64,000 nucleotides of DNA from Malurus cyaneus samueli (GCA_009741485.1 CM019228.1:14268573-14332572), one strand, 5' to 3'. Positions 13,501-25,457 are shown, counted from the first letter of the stretch. Numbers and translations are program-made. The notes: generated by a model not told the origin, from the sequence alone.

Positions 13501-16500
13501 CCCTGTGCCCTCTGCTCCCCAGCCATCCATTCTCCTCCAACAGCCCACCAGCAATTCCCTCACAATCTCCAGGTTTTTCTTCAGGACAACCTTCCCATTA
13601 ATCTTTTTAATTTTCCTTCCCAGTCATAAAAATCCGTCCTCTGGTCCTCTGGTGTTTTCAATCTCCTTCCTGGCCATTATTCTTCGCCCGTAAAGCTTTG
13701 TGGAGCTATCTCCTGTCATTGCCTCCCTCCCTGATAACCTTCCCTTCCCACGGCACATCCTTCAGATGATGCCAGTCCGACACCCAGAGCCCATTCCTGG
13801 AAGAGCCATCAATTCTATCTGCAGGCTCCCTCTAATAATGGCATGGAAACCAGGCAGGGAGAAGCAATCATTTGTGCTTTTAGAAGAATAAACATGCATT
13901 GTTATCTGAGGCAAATTACATCCCATTATAGGGAGTACAGGAGCATCCTGCTCTTGCAGTATCTCCTGGCTGTCTCTTATTTAAAATTATCTCATTTTAA
14001 ATAACAGCAACATTCTACAACTCCAACTTTTTATTTTTGAGGAGTTTTTTAAAATGATTTTGATGACTGGAGCTGTCTGTTATCTAAGAGCAGTACAAGA
14101 TATATTTAGAGAATTACAGCTCTGTAGTTAGAAAAAGAACAAGTTACATTTTCAGTGCTGAAAAAACCACCCCACGGCCAAATCCATGCCCACAATTCCC
14201 CGTGGGAGGCAGCAGATCACAGCCAGGCTGCTGCAAGCACAAGTGACCCTGCTACAGATCCTCCCGTGTCCTATTTGGCCCAAACCTCTCCAGAATCTCC
14301 CATGGCACCCAGGGCCTGGGAGCTGTAATTCAGATTTGCTCCTTGTTTTCCCAGCTCAGAGCTGGAATCATGGCAGGGTTCTGGTACAGGCTGGGGACTT
14401 GAAAACGCACAAGGTCAAGGTTGGGCTCTGGATATCCTGGAGTGGGGGATGAGGTGGCACATGGAGGCACTGAGGGTGCAACGACAGCTCTGAAGGGCTC
14501 CAGGGGGAGGGAGATGAACCCTCCCCAGGTTCAAAGAACCCACAAGGAGTATCCAATGAAAATTTTGCTTTTAATTACATCTGATGACTCTTTGGGTTTG
14601 TCTCGAAGGCCAGCACTGAGTCCCCTCTGCTCTCACAGGGTGAACAATTCAGGCAGCAGGTCGTGAGGAGGGATGAACCCCAACAGCTACAAACATGAGA
14701 AATATTCCAATCCAACCATTTTCCCAAGCAAGAGAAACCTCACATCAGAATTCACCTCCTCAGAAGACTAAAAGTCTCCCCCATCACAATTTTTTTTGGT
14801 ACTGTGTCCAAAATCCACCAGTGGAAAGAGATTACAAGCAATCTGTGTCTTCACAAACTCCACTAAAATGTTAATTCTCCCCTCAATGCAATTAGCTTAC
14901 AGGGAGGAAAGTGATTAGACACAAACATTCAGCAGCTGCAAAGTTTGACATTTCCTTAAGGAATCAATAGAGATGGGCCTGGGAACCAAACCTCCCCTGT
15001 GCACCGAGAGATCCCTGTTGAGTCTGCACTTTTATCCCGTGGATAAATGTAAGTCAACACTCCTGAATGTCATAATCCCCCCCATTTATGCATGGTCTGT
15101 GGCACCTTTTGTTTTTGCATTTGAAACACCGTGTTCCTATTAGCACTGAGATCTAGGAAATTATCCATGGGAAAGATCTCCACACGCAGCCCTTTTCTGC
15201 ACTGTTGCAGTGGGAACATTAACAACTTTGAATGGATTTCTTTCCCAGCCCAGGTGATTTGGAGCTCTATGCTGCTCACTGAGGTGTCACAGCACCATTT
15301 CGACAGTCAGGGAGTTATAAACAAAAAAAGGGGACAAGCCAAAGACCAGGAATGAAGAATTTCTTACAGGTATTTGCTGAACAGCTGTGGTGATATAAAA
15401 ACAGCAGGAAGAATCAAGATGAAATCAATCAAAAATTACTCAGTGAAGATTTAATTTAAAAAATCATCATCTCATCAAAAATTTTGGTCAACAATAATCA
15501 AAAGGACTACTACTCCCAAAACTAACGATTTAGATATGGTTCTTAATTATTGCAAGAATGTTTCATCCTTAAAGATATTCCAAGCCCTCCCAGCCCTGGA
15601 TTTCAGTCGAGTTTTTAGTAAGTTATTTGTGGTAGTCACAACGGTTACAAAGAATGATTTATATTCTGCTCTACCTCATACACTGATTGATTATTTCTGG
15701 TTAATGATACTGATGATAATGAGACTTCACACAGAATGAGAGGGCAGAACACAGAATGTGAAAGTCAGGGAAGCAAAATTAACATGGGAATACTGACAAA
15801 CTTCTGTGGACTCTTCCCTGGACACAAACAAGGAATACGATTTGAGAAAACGTCAATTATTGCTATGTTCAAAAACACTGGATTGAAAACTCCTATAAAG
15901 TAATATTCCTAATTATCCTAAGGACAGGAAGTGCAGTACATGCACTAATGGCTTTTCTAATAAAGCAACTCCATCATTCCCTGGCATTCCTCAGGACAGA
16001 CTCCTGATTTCCACACTGCAAGTGTCCACAACTGGTGAGACTGGTTTGTGGGAGCATTACAGCTCTGCCCAGGACTGTCCAACACCCATTTAACTCCGTC
16101 ACAGTAAATATGAAAATTTTAAGGGGCAGATGCTTGGAATAAAGCTCTTTAAAGAGATGCACTGAAGGTGATGTCCCACTCCTGACCAGTTACATCAGTG
16201 ACTGCACTCAAACCATACAAAATCTGGCACAGAACTTCAGCAGCTGGACCCACATCCACCTTCTGAAGCTCCAAGCAAGGCATAAATCGAGTTTAGGTGC
16301 CCCAAAAGAGCTTCCCTTGGAAGACTGATTATATCTCCACTGAGAACACCCAGAGCTTGGGGAGAACACGTGGCTGATACAGCCAGCTATGAAGTGACCA
16401 TCAGGCTGAGTGATGTGACATTTTCTTATACCATCTAATTTTCAGAGGTGCTGAGCCACTTCTGGTGCCTAAATATGTATTTATTGTCCCAGAGAAATGG

Positions 16501-18756
16501 GACGTGAACATCAGAGAGTTTTCACTAACACTACCCTGAAAAGGGGGGAACACCATGCTGTGACCCTAAGTTCTGTTCTTTCTACTGAGATTGGAACAGC
16601 TGCACAGCACTTACATTCACAACAGATTCCTTGAATTTGATGTGGAGCCTGTAGTTGGAAAGGGCAATGATGGCATCCTCTGCTCGTCCCACGTACTCCG
16701 TGCTCTCCCCGTGGAGTTCAATGAACGGCACCTGCAGAAACCCAACGGAAATCAGATTTCAGAGATGATTTCCCAAAAATCTGCCCCTCCTGCAGCTCAT
16801 AGAATCCAACAAAGCCTGCTGAGAATTCAGCCCCATTATTGCAGCTAAGAAGGAACATCAGGTAAGGTTGGCTCAGAGGTTAATTGCAGCCTTTTTCTTA
16901 AATGATCCCTTATTTTATATTACTTTTTCCTGAGCGTTAAGTGCCTGGTCAGGGAAAGCAATGAATTTTTATGAAAAATATCCTCACATTTTGGCAAGGA
17001 GGCCGACAAAGCCCTTGATTTATGCTCTCACTCCTTACTTAATGGAGAGTGGCATTTCCATAATGTTATTAAATTCATCCTAAAGTAGGCAAAACATCCA
17101 GGATGAATAATGTTCCCTGCTATTTCCCCACTATTCACCCAGCAAGCTCAGGTAACCAGCCTAGACTGGATCCCTAAATGCTACAAAGCTGAGCTCAGTT
17201 GGACAAATCAAGCCTTTTGCTCCCTATTTCTCACAGTAAATATGAAAATGCACAACAAGCTGCTGCTTTATGAGGTGAGAAAACCTGCAGTTCATTACAC
17301 CACACATGGAAACTGCCACTGGTTAATTAAAAATGTGAGTTAAACTAAAAAAGTTAAAAATTTTAGCTGAGCTGGGTGAAAAATGTGAATGCTCACTTCA
17401 AATTGATCTGGTTTTACACCAATGTAGCTTAAATCAATTAAAAATATTTTATAATCCAATGAAACAAACTCTTCAGTTGCTGTGAGTACATGGAAAGCCA
17501 GGCTGGGAGATCTGGGGGTGCTCACCTGGAGAGGAGAAGGCTCCAGGGAGAGCTCAGAGTCCCTTTTGGGGCCTAAAGGGGCTCCAGGAGAGCTGGAGAG
17601 GGACTGGGGACAAGGGATGGAGGGACAGGACACAGGGAATGGCTTCCCAGTGCCAGAGGGCAGGGATGGATGGGATATTGGGAAGGAATTGTTCCCTGGG
17701 AGGGTGGGCAGGCCCTGGCACAGGGTGCCCAGAGAAGCTGTGGCTGCCCCTGGATCCCTGGCAGTGTCCAAGGCCAGGCTGGACATTGGGGCTGGGAGCA
17801 GCCTGGGACAGTGGGAGGTGTCCCTGCACATGGCAGGGGGTGGGATGGGATGGGCTTTAAGGTCCTTTCCAACCCGATCTCTTCCATGATTCTCTGTAAA
17901 TCATTTGATCTAAACTGATTTCAAATGGAGCTTTGGAAAATGAAGAAATTAAAAAGATCTATTTTTGTGTAACAGAAGACTTTTGGCTTAACAAAGGCAA
18001 TGTTTAATCACCTCAGTGCTGTGTTTTCAACACAACAGAGTTCTAAACTGTGGAATACAACATGACACTTGAATTAGTACATAGGGAGCAGTGATATTTT
18101 TCAGACAACTGAAGGAATTTCTGGTAATAAAATGCCCAAGTTCTCTGTCCTACCAACAGCAGAGGAGTATATAAGAAGAAAATTAGTTTCTGTGTTAACT
18201 GTGAATTAAAATTCTACAGGAGAGGTGAGACAATCCATAACCAACTGGGGGCAGTGTGATTTGAACTGGGGAGGAGCAGTGTGGTGATTACCTGAAGGTT
18301 CTCATCCTCTCGGATCAGCTGCTTCCTGGGAAAAATCTGATTAGCCTGGATGCATTCAAGGCTGTGCTGAGTCTCTTCATCCTGAGGAACAAAGTGTGAC
18401 AGTCACCTACAGCTCTAGCACCCACTGCCACCCTCCCCAGCCATCCAGGCAAGGAAAAACTCCCACAGGATGAAGGGTCCGGAGAATTCTGGCATCAGCA
18501 AGTTACTAAAGTTACTAAACTCTCAAAGACAGCCCCTCAGACAATAAATCTGGTATTACAAACAGGTTTTCTTCCTGCAGCCTGATTAATTAAGTCATTA
18601 AAAAGCTGTAAGATTTATAGTAGCATTAGGGAAAAACCATTAGCATTATGCTTAAAACTCAACAACCACACATGTAAACATTAATTCCCTCATGTTTTCC
18701 CCATTTCAAACTCTTCTGCTCTGTCACAGACCCTACAAAGTCTCTTTGCTTACCAT
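4482..18756 (-). CDS. MTMR3: MTMR3 coding region, 5' part (join of seven exons, runs off the left edge)
   Basis: Spliced on the minus strand, the segments 18754-18756, 18292-18381, 16615-16731, 10990-11072, 8307-8473, 5346-5442 and 4482-4595 total 671 bases. They give one uninterrupted frame of 223 codons plus two bases. The product is the N-terminus of a myotubularin-related protein. This family removes the 3-phosphate from PI3P and PI(3,5)P2 on endosomal and autophagic membranes. Residues from about 30 to 130 form the PH-GRAM lipid-binding domain, and the rest leads into the phosphatase domain. The stretches LCGSYPQEIIVPAWITDKEL and RMGFDMNNAWRISNINEKYK fit MTMR3 better than its paralogue MTMR4, as I remember the two proteins. 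The Cys-X5-Arg catalytic loop and the FYVE finger are expected further left, outside the window. All donors are GT and all acceptors AG. No stop, frameshift or missing conserved block is seen. The vertebrate protein is about 1,200 residues, so roughly a fifth is here. Confidence 0.95.
4596..5345 (-). other. MTMR3 intron 7 (750 bases)
   Basis: A short intron bounded by GTGAGT and CCCCCCAG. I see nothing else in it. Confidence 0.85.
5346..5442 (-). CDS. MTMR3: MTMR3 exon 7 (residues 154-186, start of phosphatase domain)
   Basis: Ninety-seven bases: two bases finishing Gly154, 31 codons, then AA of Lys186. The donor is GTGAGT. There are two possible acceptors. CCCCAG before 5442 restores the family sequence GEHVTSRFKNE in phase with exon 6. 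A second AG at 5425-5424 would drop six residues and break phase with exon 6, so the upstream one is used. RMGFDMNNAWRISNINEKYK is a strongly conserved myotubularin stretch at the entry to the catalytic domain. Confidence 0.95.
5443..8306 (-). other. MTMR3 intron 6
   Basis: Holds a CR1 tail at 7440-7548 and, at 6341-6374, the apparent source or relative of the 34-base insert found in the CR1 at 8967-9000. Otherwise AT-rich and featureless. Confidence 0.8.
7440..7548 (+). mobile_element. CR1 LINE tail fragment
   Basis: AAGGTCAGGCTGGACAC, GGAAGGTGTCCCTGCCCATG and AAGGTCCCTTCCAAACCATT are the last 100 or so bases of a CR1 with an ATTCCATGATT terminus. Confidence 0.87.
8307..8473 (-). CDS. MTMR3: MTMR3 exon 6 (residues 98-154, end of PH-GRAM and linker)
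   Basis: One hundred and sixty-seven bases: one base completing Arg98, 55 codons, then one base of Gly154. The acceptor is ACAG and the donor GTACGT. The peptide begins CQFSTFEQCQDWLKRLNNAI and contains the stretch FSFAYHAWCMEVYASEKEQH typical of MTMR3/MTMR4. It closes the PH-GRAM domain with its C-terminal helix and enters the linker to the phosphatase domain. Confidence 0.96.
8474..10989 (-). other. MTMR3 intron 5
   Basis: Holds the interrupted young CR1 at 8923-9330. Nothing recognisable in 9335-10989. Confidence 0.8.
8923..9330 (+). mobile_element. Young CR1 LINE tail interrupted by a 34-base insert
   Basis: The 5' piece 8923-8966 (CTGGGAGATCTGG, GGAGAAGGCCCCAGGGAGCT) and the 3' piece from about 9001 (GGGAGAGCTCAGAGCCCC) are collinear with the uninterrupted copy at 17496-17893. 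Between them is AT-rich DNA foreign to CR1. The 9060-9240 part is nearly identical to the copies at 17.6 and 60.1 kb. Confidence 0.9.
10990..11072 (-). CDS. MTMR3: MTMR3 exon 5 (residues 71-98, PH-GRAM)
   Basis: Eighty-three bases: 27 codons plus AG, the first two bases of an arginine codon completed in exon 6. The acceptor is GCAG and the donor GTAGGA. The peptide VPLQLIESVECRDIFQLHLT followed by CKDCKVI is the central part of the PH-GRAM domain. Phases agree with exons 4 and 6. Confidence 0.95.
12337..12404. repeat. 68-base direct repeat, copy A (intron 4)
   Basis: From GCTAAGTTGGACAAATCAAG to ATGAAAATGCATAACAAGC. Matches 17193-17260 at 65 of 68 positions without gaps. Flanking sequence outside the 68 bases does not match. 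Confidence 0.85.
12977..13188 (+). mobile_element. CR1 LINE tail, older subfamily
   Basis: GTCAGGAGGAATTTCTCC, CATCCCTGGAGGTGTCCAAG, GGATGTGGCACTCA and TCCAACTTAAATGATTCTC are consensus blocks of the classic CR1 3' end. It is distinct from the young family. Confidence 0.88.
16615..16731 (-). CDS. MTMR3: MTMR3 exon 4 (residues 32-70, PH-GRAM)
   Basis: One hundred and seventeen bases, 39 whole codons, phase 0 at both ends. The acceptor is GCAG and the donor GTAAGT. The peptide starts VPFIELHGESTEYVGRAEDA and continues with LSNYRLHIKFKESVVN. It forms the first strands of the PH-GRAM fold, which in this family binds phosphoinositides. A young CR1 copy (17496-17893) lies in the intron on its 5' side, and a 68-base direct repeat lies on either side of the exon (12337-12404 and 17193-17260). 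Confidence 0.95.
17193..17260. repeat. 68-base direct repeat, copy B (intron 3)
   Basis: Second copy, same orientation, 4.86 kb from copy A and on the other side of exon 4. A 19-base core, TCACAGTAAATATGAAAAT, also occurs a third time at 16099-16117. Confidence 0.85.
17496..17893 (+). mobile_element. Young CR1 LINE tail
   Basis: A full 3' portion of about 400 bases, from GCCAGGCTGGGAGATCTGGG to TTCCAACCCGATCTCTTCC and ATGATTCT. Over roughly 185 bases it differs from the copy at 60050-60240 at about one position by eye. Confidence 0.92.
18292..18381 (-). CDS. MTMR3: MTMR3 exon 3 (residues 2-31)
   Basis: Ninety bases, 30 whole codons, phase 0 at both ends. The acceptor is TCAG and the donor GTAATC. 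It encodes the acidic N-terminal leader that begins DEETQHSLECIQANQIF and ends REDENLQ, ahead of the PH-GRAM domain. The intron between exons 2 and 3 is only 372 bases, the shortest in the window. The match to the MTMR3 N-terminus is close to residue-by-residue from memory of the mammalian protein. Confidence 0.95.
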
Positions 18757-18827
18757 GACAGGCCCTGGGCAGGAGGAGGAATCCTCGTCTTTACTTGCAA
18801 TACTTTGAGCTCTTCACTTGTTAAAAT
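18754..18827 (-). CDS. MTMR3: MTMR3 exon 2: end of 5'UTR and start codon
   Basis: This 74-base exon has a pyrimidine-rich acceptor (TTTTCTAG before 18827). It ends exactly on an ATG (18756-18754) followed by the donor GTAAGC. The next exon starts in phase 0 with codons for DEETQHSLEC, which is the MTMR3 N-terminus after the initiator methionine. The ATG has G at -3, and G at +4 once spliced. No in-frame upstream ATG is seen within the exon. The start is chosen because the family protein begins MDEET and because the phase fits. Confidence 0.85.
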
Positions 18828-20033
18828 CTAGAAAATCAGAAAAGTACAATGATGAAATAAAATTCATTTTCTTTTGGCAAATAAATACAAATTAACTGTT
18901 AAAGACTGTGAATGTAGCTGTTAGAAAACTGAAGGCAAACAGTAATTATGAAAAGATGAAATCCATAGAAGCTCCTTCTCCTGAGAGCCAAAATTATTTC
19001 AAAATGTGTCTGGTTCCTTCTGTTCATCCTGAAAAATCACCTTTGGATGTGCTGCTGGGAGAACACCTGTCTGAAGGCAGCAATTAGACTGGTGTTTATA
19101 TAATTTAAATTAAAACATGTTCATCTTTCTGGATCCCTTGGAATTTTCTCCCAAGTTGTTCGCAGACTGTGAATCAGAAATCCATGGGTTACAAATCCAA
19201 AGGGATCATTGGGATTATTTCAGCTGGTCTGGTATAAAACACATCCAGGGTTTGGATCCTTCTGGAGCTTGTTTCAGCTGTGGCACAAGAATTGGAATTT
19301 TTATTGGGATAAAAATCCTCGTTTTACACTTATGACTCATTTTGGATATCCATGATACATCCAAATATCCCTTTTCCTGCACTGACCTTTCCAGGAGCTG
19401 CAGATCACTACACTGGGGACTTGCTCTCTCCATTACCCCACAACCCCAAAACCTTTGATTATCCACAGATTTTCTGGGAATATTAACAGACTCGAGCTTT
19501 ATGCAAATCACTCTATTAGAAAAATCAATGACTGAAGTGAATACAGCAGGTACAATTTGATTTTGAGTTTGATATTGCACTGAACTTTTTTTATCTGGGT
19601 AAGTTCTTCCCTTTTTTTACTCAACCAGGATTCATTCAGATATTTTACAGGGTTTGCAGATTGGGGCAAATAAAAGTTACAAACGAAAATACATCACTCG
19701 AGTCCAGCCAGTTCTCAGTTCACATCCAAAGTTCATATCTCATTTATTTACTTATAAATATATTTCAAATTATCAGTGTTGATAATATCAGGTTGACAGA
19801 GAAAACCACTTCAATCCATCAGCTCACAGCACAGCAGTACTGCAGGGAGCCCTAAACACATCCTGTGCTTTGTATGGAATATTGACAGAGGGAAAAAGAG
19901 CAGAAGATGCACATCAAGGATGTGCATGGATGTGTTTATATATACTTATATAAAAAGAGGAAATTATGAGCAGAGTCGAGCTCAAACTGCCATGAATTCA
20001 CTAAAAATTATTGCAAAATGCAGATATAAAATC

Positions 20034-20148
20034 CTGGGAGAGCTGGAGAGGGACTTGGGACAGTTGAAAGGTGTCCCCGTCTACGGCAGGGGTAGCACAG
20101 GATGAGCTTTAAGTTCCCTTCCCACCCAAACCATTCCAGGATTTTATG
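20034..20148 (+). mobile_element. CR1 LINE tail with internal deletion
   Basis: GGGAGAGCTGGAGAGGGACT is joined directly to GGACAGTTGAAAGGTGTCCC, then the terminus (AACCATTCCAGGATTTTATG). About 190 bases of the middle are missing compared with full copies. Confidence 0.82.
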
Positions 20149-23100
20149 ATATAAAAAATACCTTGTTATTTCAGAGAATTCCTTCAGCTTCACACACAAT
20201 CATCAAAGAAGCACCAACTTAATTAAAAATATGGGCTTTATTGCAAATTTGAAGCATGCTTAATATCTCTGAGGAAAAGTTTTAATTTTATAGGCACTGG
20301 AAAAAATTTTCCTTTATACTTCAGTTTGATTAGATATATGTAATGTAAAAGTTTATTATATCACCACCTACATATTAATAAAACCAGTATTAGCTCAGAA
20401 AATTGGGTCTTTTTAAATATCTTACAGCTGTGCTCCAAAAATCCAGCACAAACCTCCAGCAGAGATTACCCAGAGTACCAAGTTTCAGTGTAACTCCTGC
20501 AACAGTTTCTACTGTAACAGTGTGGCTTTTTCCATGAGTGTGCCAACCTTCCTTTTTAAGGTGAAATTCGGGAAAGCTGGGGGAAAAAGTAAAATCTGCC
20601 TGCATCAGAATTATCAGCTACAAAGGGTGATTCTGCCAAGATAAATGGTCCAAGAAGTTATAGGACTGGTTCTAAAGCAAACACTTTGCTCTGGCTGCTG
20701 CTGGGCATCAGTGAAACGCTTCAGTGACTTCCCAGCCACCAAAGGAGCTCTGGAAATTGCTGACAGAAATAGCAAAAAGGCTGAATTGTTCCAATGAGGC
20801 TCTCTGAGCTGATGGACAGTGAACACTCTGAAAGGAGTCATTCCTTTCCCATCATGGCAACGAGCTGATCCTGCTCCCTCCTGCAGCTCAAGGTCACTGG
20901 GCTGAGCACACGGGAAAGGGAACAGCTCTGGGACCAGGGATGGATCACACTGCTCAGGGACACCCCAAACCACACCTGATTTGACATTTCTTTCCATCCC
21001 AAAGCTTCCTAATCCATGTCTCGGAAACCAAACTCTTCCCATGGGACCAGAAGGAGGATCCCAGTAACAGCTGACAGCTCACAAGGGGATTTGTGGCTTT
21101 AGAAGCCTTGGAAGTGAGAATAAGAACATTCCTCAAAGCATCGACTCCAGAACCCACCCTGAACTCTCCCCACCATAATTCCCCACTGTGCTGCTCCAAG
21201 GGACAGCTTGGGACAAAGCCAGCCCAGCACCAAGTGACTGCACAAACCCATTCTGAGCTGCCCCACACCAGTTTTAGGATGGCAGAATGGAAGGAGAATT
21301 CTCATTTTGATTAACAGCAGCTCTTCCCTGACAATAAACCCCATTTTCCAGAAATGAAACTGAAAGGTATAAATACAGCTCAGATAAAAAACCTGCCCAG
21401 GAAAGCAGCTTTAAATTCAGGCTCCTCCTTATCAATAGGATCACATAAAAATAGCAGACAGCTTATACACAGTGCAGTGAAACTTGGTTTTATTGGTACA
21501 AATAATATTGAGTTTGGTCAGGACTGAAGCCAAAAAAAGGTGATGCTATCAATTTACTGTCTGTCCTTTTACCTGCAATTCCATGTGTGTTAAATTACAC
21601 CAAAAAAGAGATTGGTCTTGTTAATTCTCCATCCTTATGTTCTGCTTGAAAAGATAAATGATGAGCAAAGGTTGTAACCTCAGACTCTGTTCAACCTCTC
21701 TGGGAACATCTTAATTACCTTTTGTTTCAGATGTGCCTTCTGGTTTAAATTATGTACATAATTAAGAGTAGCAATAACCATCTGTTTGCCAGTGATTCTA
21801 AACAAAAAAGATTAGATAAATAAAAGGATCGTTTAAATTCACATATATTGAAATGCAGTTGGGACTTACAGCAAGAAAAATGAAAAACTGGAGGAGAAAA
21901 AGGAAAAATGGAAGAACCCAAACATTTCACTTTGTTCCCTTACCTTCCCCATCCAGACTGAACTCCATTTAATATCAAAATCAAACTGAGCTGACCCCTG
22001 AGCTGTTTACATACTGGGGCACAGTTGCCCTCTAAGTTTGGAATCCAAATTTTTTGGCAAAGGAACATTAGAAAATTTGTGAATTAAACATTCAGGAATG
22101 CGCTGTACCTTGAGCAAAAGATGCTTCTGTTGTAAACTGAAAACACTTCTCCCCCTTTGGCAGGTGGAAGGAAATTTCTGAGATAAACACTGAGTTTCCC
22201 TCATTTCAGTCCCTGGCAGGGAGGTTTCTCCTCTTTCCTGGCACCACAGGCTGCAGTAACTGAGTGACTTTCACCAGGATTTACTGGGGGAGCAGCGGAC
22301 AACACACACATCTGCACATTATTCAGGAATAGCAGCACGACAAAGAATCACATTTGAAGATAGGGCACAACTAAGAGTCAGAAGCCTTTTTTTTAATAAT
22401 TAAAGACTGCAAACTCCAACTCAGTAAAATAACGATTTTTGTCTAAGATCTTGGAAAACATTTTGTTTCATTAAGAGAATAATCAATGGTAACCACAGAA
22501 TTTAGCTCATCTTACCAAAATAATGTAATTCTTACCAAAGAATGAGAGAATAAACAGTCCTCTCTTGTCCCAGAAAGTTCCAACTGTTCTTATCTGATAT
22601 TTCACATTGGCAGCTGCAAATAAAAAGACGGTATTTTAAAACATGAACCTTCCCTTGAAAAACCCACTTCTGGACCAGCAGTTTGGACAGGACACTCCAC
22701 TGTTAGGATGTTTGGATTAATTAAAGAGGAAAAAGAGAAAGTCTAAGTGCTTTGTAGTTGTAACAAGAGCTTAACATTCCCACAGAGGGAATTCCAGGAC
22801 TGGATTCCGACGGACATACGTCCTGGATAAGGTCTCTCCTCTGGTAAGGAGCAGTTCCAAAATCATGGCCACAAAGAAATTCAGAATTCTCATAAATGAG
22901 TGAATAAAACCTAAATTATGTTGCAACATGAGCTACAGGAGAGCATCTGATGGAAGATCCAACTGGATTTACATCCATCTTCAAAACTGGTTTTAATTTT
23001 ACACTGAAATTAGCATTTTCCCCCCAACAAAGCCAATTAAGACCCTCAAACAGAGGTTGCTGCCCATGTACTTTGGGACAATGGTGCAATAATGCCAGAG

Positions 23101-23764
23101 AACAGCAATGCTCGTGAGGCCCCTCCTGCCAAGCCCTATCCTTTGGATTTTCAAGTGCTGTACAAACACTTTTTGCCTTAAACATGAAGCACTGTGTCAG
23201 AAGCATATATTTGTAAAAAAAATTAGATGGAGAAAATATCTGATCTGCTTCATTGGTACAGTCATACCAACAAGTATCTCCTATGGCCTTCCAGGACATT
23301 AAAGTTCCACACTAAAATACCCAAACCCTAAAATGCAGAGTTCCAGACTAAACCCAACAGTTCCTAAAGCACACAAGCAGCCAAACTGATGGGACACCAC
23401 TCCCTTGTGTCCAAAGATTTGCTGTTCACAGTAACTTGGACACTTGCCCAGTAGCACACTGCATCTGGATGTGCCTGGAAAGTCCAATTCCCACACCATA
23501 TAATCCTGCTGCTGGAAATAGTTGGCCTGTACTTTGATGTGCCACAGCTACTGATAATTTTCACATTCTGGTGAAAGAAATAAAATATTTTTGTACTTTG
23601 CATTCATTGTATCCTTTCATTTATGGCTTATGACAGGGAAAATAAGAAATACATAGAGAAAGAGATATAATTTTAGGACTGATGCAGGAGAAAGAAAGAG
23701 TTGAAAAATTGTGTGTCAAAAATGGTGCATTCCAAAGAGATGTGCCCCAGGCCCAGCATCAGTA

Positions 23765-24262
23765 GCCAGGTCAGGACAGGGATTGTCCTGCTCTTCCCTG
23801 GGATGGCCTCTCTTTGAGTGATGGGAACAGTTTTGGGTACCACAATATCAGAAGGATCTAAAGCTGTTGGAAAAAGTCCAAAAGAGGGGCATGAGGATAG
23901 GGAAGGGTTTGGAAGGGCTGAGGGCACTGGGAATGTTCAGCTGGAGCAGAGGAGGCTGAGGGGAGACTCCTCGGGGGCTGCAGCTCCAGTCTCTGCTCCC
24001 TGGGACAGGGACAGCACCCAGGGAACGGCTGGAGCTGGGCCAGGGCAGGCTCAGGCTGGAGAGCAGGGAAAGGTTCTCCTGTCCCCAGAGGGTGCTGGCA
24101 CTGCCCAGGCTCCCCAGGGAATGGTCCCAGCCCCGAGGCTGCCAGAGCTCCAGAGGATGCACGGGGGGGATTGTTGGGGTGTCTGGACAGGGCCAGGAAC
24201 TGTACTGGATGATCTCTGTGGGTCCCCTCCCATGCAGGGTTTTCATGATTCTAAGATTCGAA
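23765..24262 (+). mobile_element. CR1 LINE tail, CR1-X-like
   Basis: Blocks such as GGGTACCACAATATCAGAAG, CTAAAGCTGTTGG and CTGGATGATCTCTGTGGGTC, with the terminus ATGATTCTAAGATTC, follow the CR1-X type 3' end. GC-rich open frames of 139-151 codons here come from the element's 3' region and are not a gene. Confidence 0.82.
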
Positions 24263-25457
24263 TACAAACTTAAGATGCACCAAAGGAAATTCTACCATTT
24301 CCCATAATAGTCACTTTAGGGAACCTCATGTATTTACACAAACAGAGACCTGAGGATGCGCTTTAACAGAAAGACCCTGTGTCGATGCCAGCTGTCCAAA
24401 ACCTCAGCTAGAGTCTGATTTAACATGGTATAAAAGTTTCTAAAAGCAACATTCATTACCTGCAACAGAGGTCAACTTTGGTTTTATTTTTTAAAAAATC
24501 CCTTTGTTTTTATTTTTTTAAGAAAGGCCAAACACCAATTCAAATAACTTTATGGGTTGATAACCAATGCCAGCACCCAGATGGGAACGAGCACAGTTTG
24601 ACTTTGAGGTACCAGCTTGATCCTGCAACAAGTTCAACTTCACAGCTGCCTGTTGATACAAAGTCACCTTTGAGGGGAATATGGAGCAAGTTTATTAAAT
24701 ACACAAAAAAAAAGCTATGAAGGCAGACTATCCAACTCTAGAATGACTCCTCAGAGACAGTTTCTGGCCATTTATTTGATTTTCAAAAGGCATTTTGGGT
24801 GCAGGAGCTGGACTAATTTCGTGTGGTTTCGGTCCAAGCAAAAAAAAAAAAATTCTTCACAAAATCTGCAACAAGCTTTTTATTGATTTTAATGAGGCTT
24901 GGAAGAAGCCACCAAATCTCAAGAGTTTTGTCAAGAAGTTTAAAAACAGGAGGAAAAATGTTCCAATATAAGCATTAATAATTCCGCTTTATTCCTGCCA
25001 GAGCTCAGCAAACACCCCCTAACACGCTCATCAGCATTCCTGCTGCAAGGCTGCTGGGCTCTGATAAGCACCTCCAGTGTTATCACTTCCTAAGTCAACA
25101 ACTTCTGCCAAAATAAGGGGAAAAAAGCTGTCTGTAAAAAGAAATGGTGCTAGGAGTTCTACTGCTCCGCTCCAAAGCATGAATTTCTGATGGGAGCAGC
25201 CCCAGGTCAGGGGGAGCTGTTTCATGAACACACCCCGGGGAGCTGCCCCTCAGCACAGGGATGCACCATCCCCTCTGGGTGCCCCCATCACTCCCTCTGC
25301 AGCACCACAGCACTCTGAGCCACAGAGAATGGGTTCAGCAGCATTAGGAAAGCCAAGGGGAGGAGATGGAAAAGGGACAGGACCCTTTCAGTAAATCCCA
25401 TAGTCCAGAGTATTTAGTAAGGAATTGGCTTTGCAGCACCTTTATGGGATTATCACA

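Larger units (their letters stand above)
11073..16614 (-). other. MTMR3 intron 4
   Basis: Holds one copy of a 68-base direct repeat (12337-12404), a third partial copy of its core (16099-16117), and a CR1 tail (12977-13188). The + strand is pyrimidine-rich at 13300-13690. No other feature recognised. Confidence 0.8.
16732..18291 (-). other. MTMR3 intron 3
   Basis: Holds the second copy of the 68-base repeat (17193-17260) and a young CR1 (17496-17893). The rest is AT-rich. Confidence 0.8.

Noticed and set aside
17340..17889. 135- and 163-codon frames on both strands
   Set aside because: Both are translations of the CR1 tail at 17496-17893 and recur at 9.1 and 60.1 kb.
4482..18756. Assignment to the paralogue MTMR4
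   Set aside because: The LCGSYPQEIIVPAW stretch and the MDEET N-terminus agree with MTMR3 as remembered. MTMR4 differs at several of these positions.
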